A program made the position numbers and the translations under genes. Below the pieces are notes generated by a model. It saw only the letters and a program-made list of their open reading frames with translations, searched no databases and had not been told where the DNA came from. Of a stretch of DNA of 64,000 nt, positions 44,934 to 56,699 are shown one piece after another; the first letter of the stretch is position 1, and each line of letters starts with the position of its first letter. The stretch covers positions 1 through 64,000 of the forward strand of contig NW_027417066.1 of NCBI RefSeq assembly GCF_009905375.1, written 5' to 3'. This stretch comes from Apium graveolens. Its lineage: Eukaryota; Streptophyta; Magnoliopsida; Apiales; Apiaceae.

Positions 44934-45337
44934 GATTCTGATAATAAAAAAAATTATTGGGAATTTCAACGTTAGGTCACAATCATATATAACATTGTGA
45001 CTTGCACAACTCTTATAATGGGGAGAACGTATATCACAATTCTATTATTTTATGACAGTTCTAATAAGAAGTGCAGTAATAATAATGATAAGAATAGTGA
45101 TCTCGTCACTAAGGAACTGAACCGAAAGGAAACAAATATATACATAATGCGAGAAATACATAGTTTGATCTGGTCAAAAGTAGTGCTACAGCCATCTGTC
45201 CTAAAAGTGATACACAAGAGTCTATCTGTCTAGTCAGAAAAAGGGATGTTATGTACAAGTCAACTATCCCGGAAAATTGGCTCTTACTAAGGCCTCGGCT
45301 AACTAGACAACTAGACTATCCCATCGTCGGTCCTGAA
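44934..45337 (-). other. Spacer between pre-gag ORF and gag of A
   Basis: About 400 bp of non-coding sequence, AT-rich near gag, with no clear internal promoter, splice acceptor or structure that I can support. Confidence 0.5.
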
Positions 45338-46051
45338 TCACACACCGGAGCGGGTTAGCTCCCATACCCTTTCCATCGCACGACGGAAGATATAGTCGGC
45401 CTGCCGCCTGGAGATCCTACCATGCCTTTCCCCCTGGAGAGATCTGAGTCTCGCTCGGGACGTGAGCTCTATCCCCGTAAGCTCCCTCCTCAAGGATTGG
45501 GGTATAGAAGCCCTAGTCTCATAAGCTTGGGTACGCCTACCCGCCCTCTCCGCATCCAACTCCCTCCTGGCCTCATCCAGTCGGGCCTCAACAACAGCCA
45601 CTCGGGTCCTCAGTACATCCTGAACATAGCCGTGGGCTAACGAAGACTGCCTGTGGGCAGGGTCAAGAGGTGGTGAATCCGGAGCCGCTGGGGGTGCCTC
45701 CTCAGTCTGCCTAGGCTCGGAAGTATGGGTCTCTGAGCTGTCATCATAGGGGATCCAAGATAGTGGTGGAGGGGTAGGAGCTCTGACCACCGGAAGTGTG
45801 GGTAAAGGGGTACCAGCATACACTACCATAGGTCCGACACGCTCCTCATCTACTGGGACCTCATGCGGGTCCTCCTCATCTGGAATAGCAATGACCTCTG
45901 TCTCTGACTCCTCTGAGGGGTCCTCCTCATCTGAAATAGCAATGACCTCCGTCTCTGACTCCTCTGAGGGGTCCTCCTCATCCTCCTCCATCTCAGGCTC
46001 CTCCTGATCCTCAACATCTAGCAGTGCCTCATCATGCTCACGCTCGAACAT
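45338..46051 (-). CDS. Pre-gag ORF of element A (237 aa), unknown function
   Basis: An intact ORF lies between the PBS (46248) and gag (44933), in the sense direction, starting MFEREHDEALLDVEDQEEPE. Residues 1-60 are strongly acidic with a near-perfect tandem repeat of about 18 residues (DEEDPSEESETEVIAI). The middle is Pro-rich (APTPPPLSWIPYD). Residues of about 135-235 form a likely coiled coil or helical Arg/Glu-rich domain (RVAVVEARLDEARRELDAER) ending VWELTRSGV. I recognise no family. Gypsy elements normally have only leader RNA here. A matching, partly decayed ORF occupies the same place in the older element F (58872 onward; QEPQHEDVLLHIGDQ against FEREHDEALLDVEDQ), which argues that it belongs to the element. 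It is open while gag-pol has six stops. Confidence 0.7.
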   Translation of the reverse strand: MFEREHDEALLDVEDQEEPEMEEDEEDPSEESETEVIAISDEEDPSEESETEVIAIPDEEDPHEVPVDEERVGPMVVYAGTPLPTLPVVRAPTPPPLSWIPYDDSSETHTSEPRQTEEAPPAAPDSPPLDPAHRQSSLAHGYVQDVLRTRVAVVEARLDEARRELDAERAGRRTQAYETRASIPQSLRRELTGIELTSRARLRSLQGERHGRISRRQADYIFRRAMERVWELTRSGV

Positions 46052-46247
46052 CTCAGGGTCCTCTATCTCAGGCGCCTACACATTAAACGAGCTAAGTTAC
46101 TATCATGATACTTATAAGGGTTCCCGTAAGGGTTTTAACTGTTAGCACTACTTTAAGTAGTCCGACCATGAACTTGGCAAGAGTTCTTATTATCTTTGTG
46201 AGTTTATTATTATATCTTCGCATCATCTCTGAGGTTTATAACGCTTA

Positions 46248-46259
46248 GCTCTGATACCA
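46248..46259 (-). promoter_or_regulatory. Primer binding site of element A (initiator tRNA-Met)
   Basis: Reverse complement tggtatcagagc, four bases from the 5' LTR end. Confidence 0.92.
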
Positions 46260-46263
46260 TTTC

Positions 46264-49200
46264 TATAACACCCCCAGATCCGGGGTCGGGGATCCGGGTC
46301 GTCACGGTCTTTCTTTCCACAATATCACTTCACTTAATTAATAATAAATAACCTTATGTTGTGACCCCACACTAACACACACCACAACCCGTTATAGTCT
46401 CAGAGATGAAATTGAAATAAGTACAAGTCTTTGAATCCACAATTTAAAAGTTATTACAACCCAAAATGATTACTTAATAAGTTTACAATTAATTGCCATT
46501 ATCTGCCACAAGTTATAATTATACATAATTGATTCTCAAAAGTAGATGGTCTGATCTACAATAGATCTACCTCTGCAGCTATAGCAGCTACAACATCAAC
46601 GGGAAGACGCGGGACGCTTCCCACGCGCTTGCGCTGGGTCTGCTGGAGTCTGGCCATCTTTCCTAACTGTTGTTGTGTGATGAAGAAATAAAGCAAGAGT
46701 GAGCCTTACAGCTCGCAAGATAATATATAGTGATAACAATAATACAAGTATCTAAATGGATACTTACTAGAATTCTTTATCATGAGTAAGGTAATTACTT
46801 ACTGGGTATAAGTTTTAAAAGAAGATGAAGTTACCAATTACTTCACTATACTTATACCATTTTTAGAAATCTACTTGAACTACTACTGTTCAAAGTATAA
46901 TAAGATTCACGAGGTCATCCCATAGATGAGACCACAAATAAAACTTGAAAATATTTGATCTTTGAAATATTTTGAAAAGAAATGAAGTTACGAGATACTT
47001 CATTCAATGGATACACCAATAAAACTGTTTGACCCTGTCAATGCTTCGGCAACCACCCATTAGTAGCCTTTCGATCGAAATGCTACGGATAGTGTTGCAG
47101 AATTATCCAAATGGATGATAAACTCATTACGGGAGTTTGCCGCGCCAGGAAGACCATTTACGATAATCAGTCGTAGTAGTACAACCCCACCATTTTCTAC
47201 ATGTAGAGGAGAACCTGTCGGATTTACTTGTCAACCGAACACTGAACTCCCAAGGAATGGACCGCCTTAGCGGAACTTCCAGGCCATTTGTGCCAATATA
47301 ATAATACGGCTGGGCCGGCGCTACTCGGCCACTTACGCCACTCCTAGTTCAGATGAAATCCATGACTCTGAAACGTAAAGCTCGTCCCCACTTTCCCCAA
47401 GTAGAAACTTGTTGATACGGCTCCACCAAGAAGTCGTATCTAGTTGGAAAGGAAAACTCACCGATATTTCCCAGGCGATGCCTGTTAATGGATTAACTTG
47501 TTCCAAGAATTTTACTTCCCGAGTATTAGGTAAGTAATCAAAAACTCTTTTATCAAGACAGCAACATTGTTGCGAATATAAAACACACCACAGAGCCGGA
47601 TCCCTCAGGTTTTGAGCGAGTATTTAAATCCCCTTCGAAAGGAGGATCTTAAATATAAAAATGAGTTTTGGGATCGGCTCTAACTTTTAAAAATCATTTT
47701 AAAGACTCGAAAACACTTTAAAGAGTGTTTGGAATAATGCTGATTTAATAAAGTAAATCAGTCTCAATTAAAAAGAAATATCCGGATATTATTATTTAAA
47801 TAATATTTTCATAAAGAATAATCTTTATAAAAATAATTGAAGTAGAAGTTTTTAAACTCTTACTTGAATGAAAATTAAATAATCAAGGATATACTTATAC
47901 AAAAGTACTATCTTTATTTGAATAATCGAAAATAAGTTTGATTATCGAAACATTATTCTTTAATAAATTAAAGAATATTATTAAATAATAAGCGGAGTCA
48001 TAATACCTCGAATGAATATTATAAATAATATTCATTAAATAAAATAAAGGAGTCATACATCCTCAAATGAATATCCAAGTAATATTCAATAAATAATATA
48101 AAGGAGTCATAAGTCCTCGAATGAATATTCAAGATAATATTCATTAATAAAATAAAGCTATCGAATAAACCTTATTCGATTAATAGTTTTGAAAACTATT
48201 ACCACATATATATATATAATATATATATATATATACAAAATCTACTCGGGATCCTCGACTCCCGGTTTAGAAATATGTTCACCTTTTTATCCCCTATACT
48301 AAGGGTAACTCAAATACCGCTTATCTCTAGCATATGTATTATCAACTGAACCAACAGATATATATGGCAAGAATACGAAACATCCATGCATATATATACC
48401 ATATCAGCATGCTACAATATATCGCAAGAATTTGCTAATATAACCATCATGCATCTACTACAAGATAATGCATATACAAGCGTATACATCACAACAACAA
48501 TATAACAGATATAAAACTTGCCTCAACGACTGGGGGTGATAAAAGGCTCGGGATGAGTCTGGTAACCTATAAACAACAAGTAAGTTGGAATTAAACCAAA
48601 GTCACTTGTAAATCTATACTTTAACCAACTTAGACTCTAACGCTTGTTTTGCGCTTACTGATTCTCTTAAGTCACTCGAGTACCCTCGGCTCCACCATTT
48701 TTAATAATTTAACCATTACGAGTTTTAAGGCGATCCCTTCGCGAGTGTCTTACCAACTGCCTAACACTCTTACCATAATTGTTTCATACATTAATTAACC
48801 CTTTTTGGTCTTTAACCTATGTTTCAAAGTAAGGCGAGGGGAAATGTTTTGTTCGCGAAACACCGTTACTTAAAACGGTCGTTTCTCCTACACCGTATAT
48901 CGGAATCAAACTAACTACATATCAAAACGAAGCTCGTAACATGAGCTATCTAAACATGGCAATGGTCAACATCTAGCAGGGGGTTCTCGGGTCCTAATGT
49001 TATGAACAAAAGCAGTCTAAAGTAAATCGGACATTACGACGGCTATATTTACGCGATTTCCCAATTTTAAACCATTCAAAACCAACACAATTCAACCTCA
49101 ATCCATTCTTACAACCAAAGTCCATCCTTATCACATCATAACAGCCCCAATCAATTCAATATTAACATTTATACTTATGCTTAAGCATGAATTTAACTAT

Positions 49201-50313
49201 ACTTAAGTTCTTTTAACCAAAACAACAAGATTCACCATTCCATTTCACTACCACTCCAACCCAAACTCTAAACCACAAGCATTAAGCTACTATATCACCA
49301 TAACAATCAAAATCATCTTATTATACAAAGGAATCTAGGGTTTGGAGATGATATACCTTCCTTGAAATGGTGGGAGTAGCTAGGAAGCCTTAAGAAGCCT
49401 TGAGAAGTCTTAGGGATGCTTGGATCTTAAAGGAAAACAAGAAAAAATTCAAGTTAAGACTTTGAAATCACTATTCATTGTCTTCTTCATTGATTTATTG
49501 AAGAAGATTGAGAATGAATGGGGTGCTTAAACTCATGATATAGCCATAACTATGCATAAGGATGACTAGGGAATTATCTTACCAATTTAGGAAGCTTGGA
49601 TCTTGGATTTTGAAAATTTTTCCCTTTGAAATGCCAAAAAGCCGAGAGCAAGTTCTTGGTGAAGAGAAATAGATTTTTGTTTTGGTGAAAAATGATTTGT
49701 TTTGGCTTGGTTGATTTGGTTTTGTTTTTGTTTTAGTTAATTACCTATTTAACCTTGGACTTTGTGTGGTTAATATTCCACCATATTTCCTTCCTTCCCA
49801 TGTCATGCTTATGTCATGCTATGATGTCATCTTTCCGTCCTTGTCCTCTTCTCATTGGTTGGGTGACATCATCCTCTCTAATCCCTTTGATTAACTTCCT
49901 AATTGTTTGCCTAATGACCGCTGATCTGTTATACGGTTCGCTTAACTTTCGTTTTCTTTTATCGTTTGAGGGATCATACCCGGGATCTTATTACTTAGGT
50001 TCCCTTAACCTTTCTCAATATATTATATACCTTTTATGATCCTCTCTTATAATCCTTTAATTTAAATCCTTTTTATCCTGTTACCTTATACTCAATTCTT
50101 TCCGTATCTAGTGGATTTCCGGGAAAAATCAAAGTGTTCGGTATTGGATTCTGACGATCTTTACATACACTTATATACCATGTAGAGTACTAATAAAATC
50201 TCAGAATATCAATAACAGAACCCCTACATAGTGTGGCATGAAAAGTTTTCTCATTCAGCTAAAACACTATTCATAAGGGTTACAAAAAGTTGAAAATTTT
50301 GGGGGTTATTACA
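46264..50313 (-). repeat. 5' LTR of element A (4050 bp, complete)
   Basis: On the minus strand it starts TGTAATAACCCCC and ends GGGGGTGTTATA (the other LTR has ...TTACA). It includes the 1288 bp lost from the other LTR (47241-48528), with a tandem repeat (47990-48165) and a TA run (48205-48235). The conserved Gypsy block is at about 46666-46720. It is related to the LTR of F. Confidence 0.93.
47990..48165 (-). repeat. Tandem repeat, about 55-60 bp unit, in 5' LTR of A
   Basis: Three units contain ggagtcata, tcgaatgaatatt and aatattcattaa-type palindromes. The LTR of F has the matching array at about 56750-56930, so the array is an inherited part of this LTR family. It is absent from the 3' LTR of A because of the deletion. 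Confidence 0.75.
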
Positions 50314-50318
50314 GAAGG

Positions 50319-50606
50319 TGGTTACAGCTAATCAAGGATTATGATTGTGAGATTCTCTATCATCCAGGGAAAGTCAGTGTGGTGCATGACGCCCTTAGTA
50401 GGAAGGAGAGGCTCAAGATGATAATGACTTCAGAAGAGTTTATAAGAGATTTTGAGAAAATGGAAATTTATTTGAAGGTAACCGGAGCCGGTACCGAAAA
50501 GCTGTTTGAGATTGTAATGGAGCCCGAGTTATTGGAAAATATCAGGTTGTGCCAAGAAAAAGTGATGAATGAAGGCAGAGAGTCAATGACTAAAGAAGAG
50601 ATCAAT
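50319..50606 (+). pseudogene. Element B: RNase H end and linker to integrase
   Basis: Continues B after A. It reads [20 protein letters not shown], then [20 protein letters not shown] and CQEKVMNEGRESMTKEE, ending at the duplicate tcaat (50602-50606), where solo LTR C begins. It is open over most of its length and aligns with 41630-41760 of A. Confidence 0.88.
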
Positions 50607-53600
50607 TATAACACCCTACAAATCCGGGGTCTAGATCTGGGGTTACTTTTCAACTATCAACATAAATTAACCTGTAACATAATTATATGAATATACATCT
50701 AACCCCTTTATACTACTACTCAGGATCTTTAAGGTTAAGATATGAAGACAAGAACACAACACTATTATTATTACATTCTCAAATTCAAAATCTTACAACA
50801 TATCTTTATTTAATTCAACCCAACAGTCTAAACATGTTTTAAAACTAGTTCCATTTTATTCAAACTCACAAAAGAACTATCCAGGCTAAAGTGATATGGT
50901 AGTTCAAAGCTCTCTTCCTGGATTGGGATTAACACTTTTGGTTCCAGAGAGTCCCGCATTTTCCCTCACTTCTTTACTACCCTAGTGTGGATAGGCTTCA
51001 TTCTCGGACTTTACTGAAAGATAAAAGTGAGTAACAACAAGTGTGAGCCATAAATGCTCAGCAAGTCCACAAAATATATATATATATATATATGACATCA
51101 TATAATAAATCAAGTGAATCTAATAAGGAATAAGTAATCAGATTTTATGGGCATCTGCTATTTCTGTAATGAGTAAGGAAAGTCGCTACCGGCGATCAAT
51201 AATAAACTAGACTGGACACAAGAACCAACATATGCACTATAACCTGCTGATCAGTCAGGATACAGTACGGATCTATGCCTATCTGCATAGACCCACCATC
51301 ATATCGGGTACCCAGGCCCATTCTGGCCTCATAACAAAGGGTTTGGTCCATCCCTGGCCCTATTCGTAACCATCCAGTCCATAAGAATACATTCAAAATA
51401 ATCGGTATGCTTTGATATTATCCCAACATCAAGATTTATATCTAGGTATAGAATGTGTATAATCTATTAGAATATGAATAGAGGTATTCGAATATTCCTG
51501 GATAATCAGAACTATTGTAAAGGAACTATCAAAAGAACATTAATTGAATTTCAATGAACTTGAATGAAGATTATATGTACAGTATATTAAGAGCTTGTAT
51601 CAGATATAGGAATAAGCATAACAGTTCACTATTCTGAATTTAGAATAGGGGAGAAAACTATCCTGGTATGCGTTCTATTCCCAATCTACTATTACTATCT
51701 AACTCCGACTTGTACTACCTTGCTTGATTCATATCTATAAAGGAAAGATACCAATTCAATTGACTTGTACCCTAGTTGTACATCAATCTGAATTCACGCA
51801 ACCCTTATCGTCTACCCGTACAATAATAATTAACTCGTATAATAATTAAACTAGCATTTAAGTCTCAGTTAACCATATAAATCATATAGCACATAGGTCA
51901 GGTAATCACTCAGGCCATTAAAATATTATTAGAATTAAAATCGAGTCATTATTTGCACTAATGTACAACATCTAACTCATTTTCTAATTTTATAATTTTT
52001 TAACTCATTTTCCTAATTAACCGGGTCTATAAATAAATAAATATCAAAATTTGACTCGTCTCCGAACGAAATTAAGATTTAAAACTATTTTTATCGGAAA
52101 CAGATCACTTTTATGAATATAGGAGCGTTCGTTTCATTTAAAACGGACAAACGGTTCAATTAATATTCAATTAACAAGAATAATTCAATAATTAATCAAA
52201 ATAATTGATTATTCTAATTAATTAAATATTAATTATATTTTTAAATAATTATTTAGGAAAAATCAGAATTAAAATTGATTTTTCCATAAGTTTTAGAATT
52301 TATATGAATTTAAAATAAATTGTTTGAATAAACTGATTAATTATCAAAGTAAATATTCAATTTAAATAAATAATTATTAATTAATTAATTCATATATTAA
52401 TAAATAAATAATTTTCTAATTTTGGAAAATAATTCAGATTTATTTATAAAATTAATTAATTAATTAAATGAATTAATTAATTTATTTATTTTAATTAAAT
52501 AAAACTGATTTTTGAATTTATAAAAATAAAAATAAATTCCAAAAACAGATGTTGAAAATTGAATCTGGGTTTTTCAGATCAAAACCATGTTGGAATTGGG
52601 TTGGAAATCGGGTTTCCAAGAGCAACCTGGGTCCGGATGAACACACCGGAAAATTCCCAGATTTCGGTGAGTTCCCTAGACTCCGTCCACCTCCGTTCTT
52701 GGTCAAAAACGTACCGCTTGGTACCATTTTCGATCCTAAATCATTCCAAATCACTTCACCAACTTCAATCAATCGGTATCTAACCAAAACCATCCTTGAA
52801 TATACAACTTCGGCCACAACTCCGGACAACAATTGATTTTACAGATTTGTACATGAAACCTTGATATTAATAGCTTAAATTAAAGCTTATAACATATATA
52901 ATCAAACCCCTAACATCCTATATATCTCAAATCATCCTGCAATAAAAAACGATCAATTCAAAATTGAACATGAACTCTAAAAATCTAATTAGAATATCTA
53001 GCAATCGTTTGATGAAATTGATAGCATAAATCGATTGTACACACTCTAATAAAGCTATACCAACAATCAAATCAATCAAATAACCCTAGAATAAAAAAGC
53101 CCTAAATTCAGTCAAGAACCCTAAAAATCAAAATTGAAAATCCGTGAATCTAAGCATGAAATTGATAGCATAAACTGATAGAACATATCAAAACCTTCAA
53201 TTTGTGTACTTAAATGATACGATTTGATGATCAAAATCTCCCAAAATCAATGATTGATCTTCGACCCGAATTCAAGAACCTTACCCGAATTTTAGAGAAT
53301 TTTTCTGATTTTCATGAATTTTTATGATTTTAATATAATTAATTAATAAAAATCAAACTATTTATAATTACTAAATAATAGCCCTAATTATAATTTAGGC
53401 CTTAATTATATCTATTAATAAAATTAATTCGTCCATAATTAATAATTCATGGGGAATAATTTTTAAATTTTTAATTTCAAATAATTACAAAATATATGCC
53501 AAAATATCCCAAAAGTTGTGAATAATACAAAAATACAAAGATATGAAATATTTGAAAGTCCCATAATTTTATAAAAATAAAAGCATGATTTTTGCGGGGT

Positions 53601-53945
53601 TTTGAGCAACCGTAGGTGCCCGGAACAATCATTTTTCACGAAAGGAGATATTTTCTAAATTAACTGAATGTTCGGAAAATCAATATGGTATACGCCATAT
53701 TAGGCAAAATAGGCCAATTACTCTATATGAAATAACAGTTATTTAAAAAAAGTCTGAACATTATAACTTTTAATATAAAAGCATTTAACATGTAATAAAA
53801 TACCCGAAAAATATCCCGTACCACACGGAACACATACAACACATAATAGCTAATATTTTATGATGAATCATAATTTATGATATAATAAAACACATAATAC
53901 TCAATTAATATCTTACAAAATAGCCATAATTTCTCAGCTGTTACA
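50607..53945 (-). mobile_element. Element C: Gypsy solo LTR (3339 bp) in B
   Basis: On the minus strand it starts TGTAACAGCTGAG and ends GGGTGTTATA, with a perfect 5-bp duplicate tcaat (50602-50606 and 53946-53950). No PBS, PPT or coding domain lies inside, so it is a solo LTR. It is the inverted relative of C' (32140-35255). The conserved Gypsy block is at 51013-51068 (reverse strand). A TA run is at 51074-51093; 52170-52510 is extremely AT-rich (attaattaatt strings). ORFs at 52518-52836 on both strands are chance readings shared by the family. Confidence 0.9.
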
Positions 53946-53950
53946 TCAAT

Positions 53951-54362
53951 ACCGAGAAAGATGATAAGGGAATAATGAGGTATTCCTACGGGATTTGGGT
54001 GCCAAATGTTCAAGAGCTTAAGGATGAAATTTTTAGATGAAAGTAATAGTTTAAGGTATTCCATTCACCAGGGAAGCACCAAGATGTATAGGGATTTGAA
54101 GGAATATTAGTGGTCGCCTAACATGAAAAGGGACGTAGCAGAATGGGTAAGCAAATGTTTGACTTGCCAGAGAGTAAAGACAGAACACTAGAGACCGAGT
54201 GGACCTTTACCACCCTTGGAGATTCTCGAATGGAAATGGGAACATATAGACATGGATTTTATTGTAGGCTTTCCAAGGACCAGAGCCAATAATGACACCA
54301 TATGGGTAATTATAGACCGACTAACGAAGTCAGCTCACTTTATTCTGATCAATGAGAGGTAC
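53951..54362 (+). pseudogene. Element B: integrase zinc finger and start of core
   Basis: After C the sequence resumes as EKDDKGIMRYSYGIWVPNVQ. With frame changes, it then reads HSPGKHQDV (zinc finger His), an MGKQMFDLPESKDRT-frame segment that out of frame encodes WVSKCLTCQRVK, and MEMGTYRHGFYC / DFIVGFPRTRANNDTIWVII in the core with the first catalytic Asp. It ends at INERY, where LTR fragment E begins. Many small lesions are present. Confidence 0.85.
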
Positions 54363-54600
54363 TGTGACGCCCCAAAATTTGGGTTCAGGGATCTAGGAGA
54401 CCACGCCATCTTGAATCATGTATAACACTTATCTCATACAATATTATATAAATACTCACACCTTTATGACCCCAAACTTATCCGCGAACACACACTTACT
54501 GTTTATTATCTTGGAAATAAAAAATTCCTTACTAGAGTTATTCTATCCACATAGTGCTAATTATTACAGATCAAAAGTAGTTAAGTCTTACCACGGGTGT
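54363..54600 (-). repeat. LTR fragment E (Gypsy)
   Basis: Begins tgtgacgccccaaaatttgg, the reverse complement of a Gypsy LTR end of the type ...ggggcgtcaca. Only 238 bp are visible before element F interrupts it. It is not closely similar to D beyond the terminal 10 bp. If it is an intact insertion, ggtac (54358-54362) should be its target duplicate. Confidence 0.6.
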
Positions 54601-56664
54601 TGTAATAACCCCAAAATTTTGAACTTTTTGTAACCCTTATTAATATTGTTTTTGCTGATTATGCTGAATAAGAAAACTTTTCATGCCACACTATGTAGGG
54701 GTTCTTCTATTGTTATTCTGAGATCTTATTAGTACTCTACATGGTATATAAGTGTATGTAAAGATCGTCAGAATCCAAATTCGAACACTTTGATTTTTCC
54801 CAAAAATCCACCAGATACCGAAAGAATTGAGTATAAGGTAACAGGATAAAAATGATTTAAATTCAAGGATTATAAGAGAGTATTATAAAAAGGAATATAA
54901 TGTATTGAGAAAGGTTAAGGAAACCCAAGTAATAAGATCCCGGGTATGATCCCTCAAATGAGAAACGAGAACGAAAGTTAAGCGAACCGTATAACAGATT
55001 AGTGGTCATTAGGCAAGCAATTAGGAGTTAATCAAGGAGGTTAGGGATGATGATGTCATCAAACCAATAAGAAGAGGACAAGCATGGGAAGATGACATAA
55101 GAATGATGACCTAAGCATGACAAAAAGAAGTGTGTTGTTGGTTGATTGTGAACCACACAAAATTTACCATGGTAATAATCTAATTAACAAACAAAGTGGA
55201 TCAACCAAGCCAAAAACAAATCATAACATCAAAAAACACAAAACACTTCATTTCCAACAAGAAGCTCTCGGCTTCTTCTTTTTTTCAAAGAAGAAAATTC
55301 AAAATCCAAGATCCAAGCATTGTTAAATTGCAAGGTAATTATCCAAGGTTCCTTATGATTAGTTATAGCTATCCTAGGAGTTTAAGCTCCAAATTCCTTT
55401 ACAATTTCTTTCAATAAATCATTTAAGAAGAGAGTGAATAGTGTTTTCAAGAAATTTAAATTGTTTGATCTTGTGTTTTTGGTTAGATTAAGCTTTGGTA
55501 AGGACTTTCAAGGGTGATTCCAAGCTCCTTAGTTACTTTTACTCACCAAGGAAGGTATAATCTCATAACCTAGCCCTACTTTTGTATATTTAGAGTTTTT
55601 GTGTTTGGTATGGTTCATGAGAAGCATGATTCTTGTAGACTTAGAGTGTGGTTGGTTTTGTAATGAGTTTGGAGTTGTAAATCTTGGATTATTGGTTAAT
55701 GAACTTAAGTATAGTTTTAGTTCATGTTTGAGAATAATATAAATTGGAGAACTTCAGGTGTTGGGGCTGTTGTAGTATTTTATGGATGGAGTTTGGTTGT
55801 ATGGTTGATTTGTGGTTGATTTGGAGTAGGATAAAATTTGGTAATCGCGTAAACATAGCCGTCGTAATTCCCGATTTACCTTAGACTGTTTTTGTTCTTA
55901 ACATCAGGACCCGTGAACTCACTGTTAGGTTTTGACCATTGCATTGATTAGATAGTTCATGTTACAAGCTTCGTTTTGATATGTGGCTCGCTTGAATCCA
56001 ATGTACGGTGTAGGAGAAACGGCCATTTTAAGTAACAGCGTTTCGCGAACGAACCTTTACCCCTCGCCTTACTTTGAAACCTTGGTTAAGGACATTAAAT
56101 GACTAATTGGGGTATGAAACAATTATGTAAAGTGCATTAGGCAGTTGGTAGGGTACTCGCGAAAGAATCACCTTAAAACTCTTAATGGTTAATTTATTAA
56201 AAATGGTGGAGCCGAGGGTACTCGAGCGACTTAAGTGAATCATTAAGCGCAAAAGCGAAAGTTAGGGTCTAATTGGTTAAAGTATAGATTCATAAGCGAC
56301 TTTGGTTTAATTCCAACTTATATGTTGTTTATAGGTTACCAGACTCATCCCAGGACTTTTACCACCCCCAGTCGCTCTGACAAGTTTTCTACCCGTTATA
56401 CTGTTGTTGTGATGTATATATTTATGTGCATTATCTTGTGATAGATGCATGATGGTTATTAGCAAATCTTGTGATATATTGGAGCATGCTGATGTGGTTT
56501 ATATGCATGTCTATTGCGTAATCTTGATATCTAATTGTTGATTCAATTGCTTATAAACTGCATAATACCTATGCTAGAGATAAGCAGTAGTTGCGTATAC
56601 CCTTAGTATAGGGAACCCAAAGGTGAACATTTTCTAAACCGGGAGTCGATGTTCCCGAGTATAT

Positions 56665-56699
<35 letters not shown>

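Larger units (their letters stand above)
37440..50313 (-). mobile_element. Element A: full-length Ty3/Gypsy retrotransposon with pre-gag ORF
   Basis: A complete minus-strand element, 12.9 kb, with a perfect 5-bp duplicate gaagg (37435-37439 and 50314-50318) inside RNase H of B. In its own direction it has 5' LTR (50313-46264), tRNA-Met PBS (46259-46248), a 237-codon ORF, gag, protease, RT, RNase H, integrase with a chromodomain-like end, PPT and 3' LTR (40199-37440). Pol order (RT before integrase) defines Gypsy; the protein type resembles plant chromoviruses of the Tekay/Del group (inference). The LTRs differ by about 1.4% by eye over aligned parts, but the 3' LTR has lost 1288 bp. The gag-pol frame has six stops and no frameshift. 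Confidence 0.95.
36343..54362 (+). mobile_element. Element B: decayed Ty3/Gypsy pol, in three pieces
   Basis: B survives as RT-RNase H (36343-37439), the RNase H end (50319-50606) and integrase zinc finger to early core (53951-54362). The protein pieces line up with the polyprotein of A in the right order, so A and C inserted into one continuous B. Its gag and protease would lie left of D and its integrase end right of E and F, outside the window. It is the oldest recognisable host layer on this side and belongs to the same Gypsy group as A. Confidence 0.85.

Noticed and set aside
45422..46007. Plus-strand ORFs (Ser-rich and Arg-rich) opposite the pre-gag ORF of A
   Set aside because: They are antisense shadows of the acidic repeats and have no counterpart in F.
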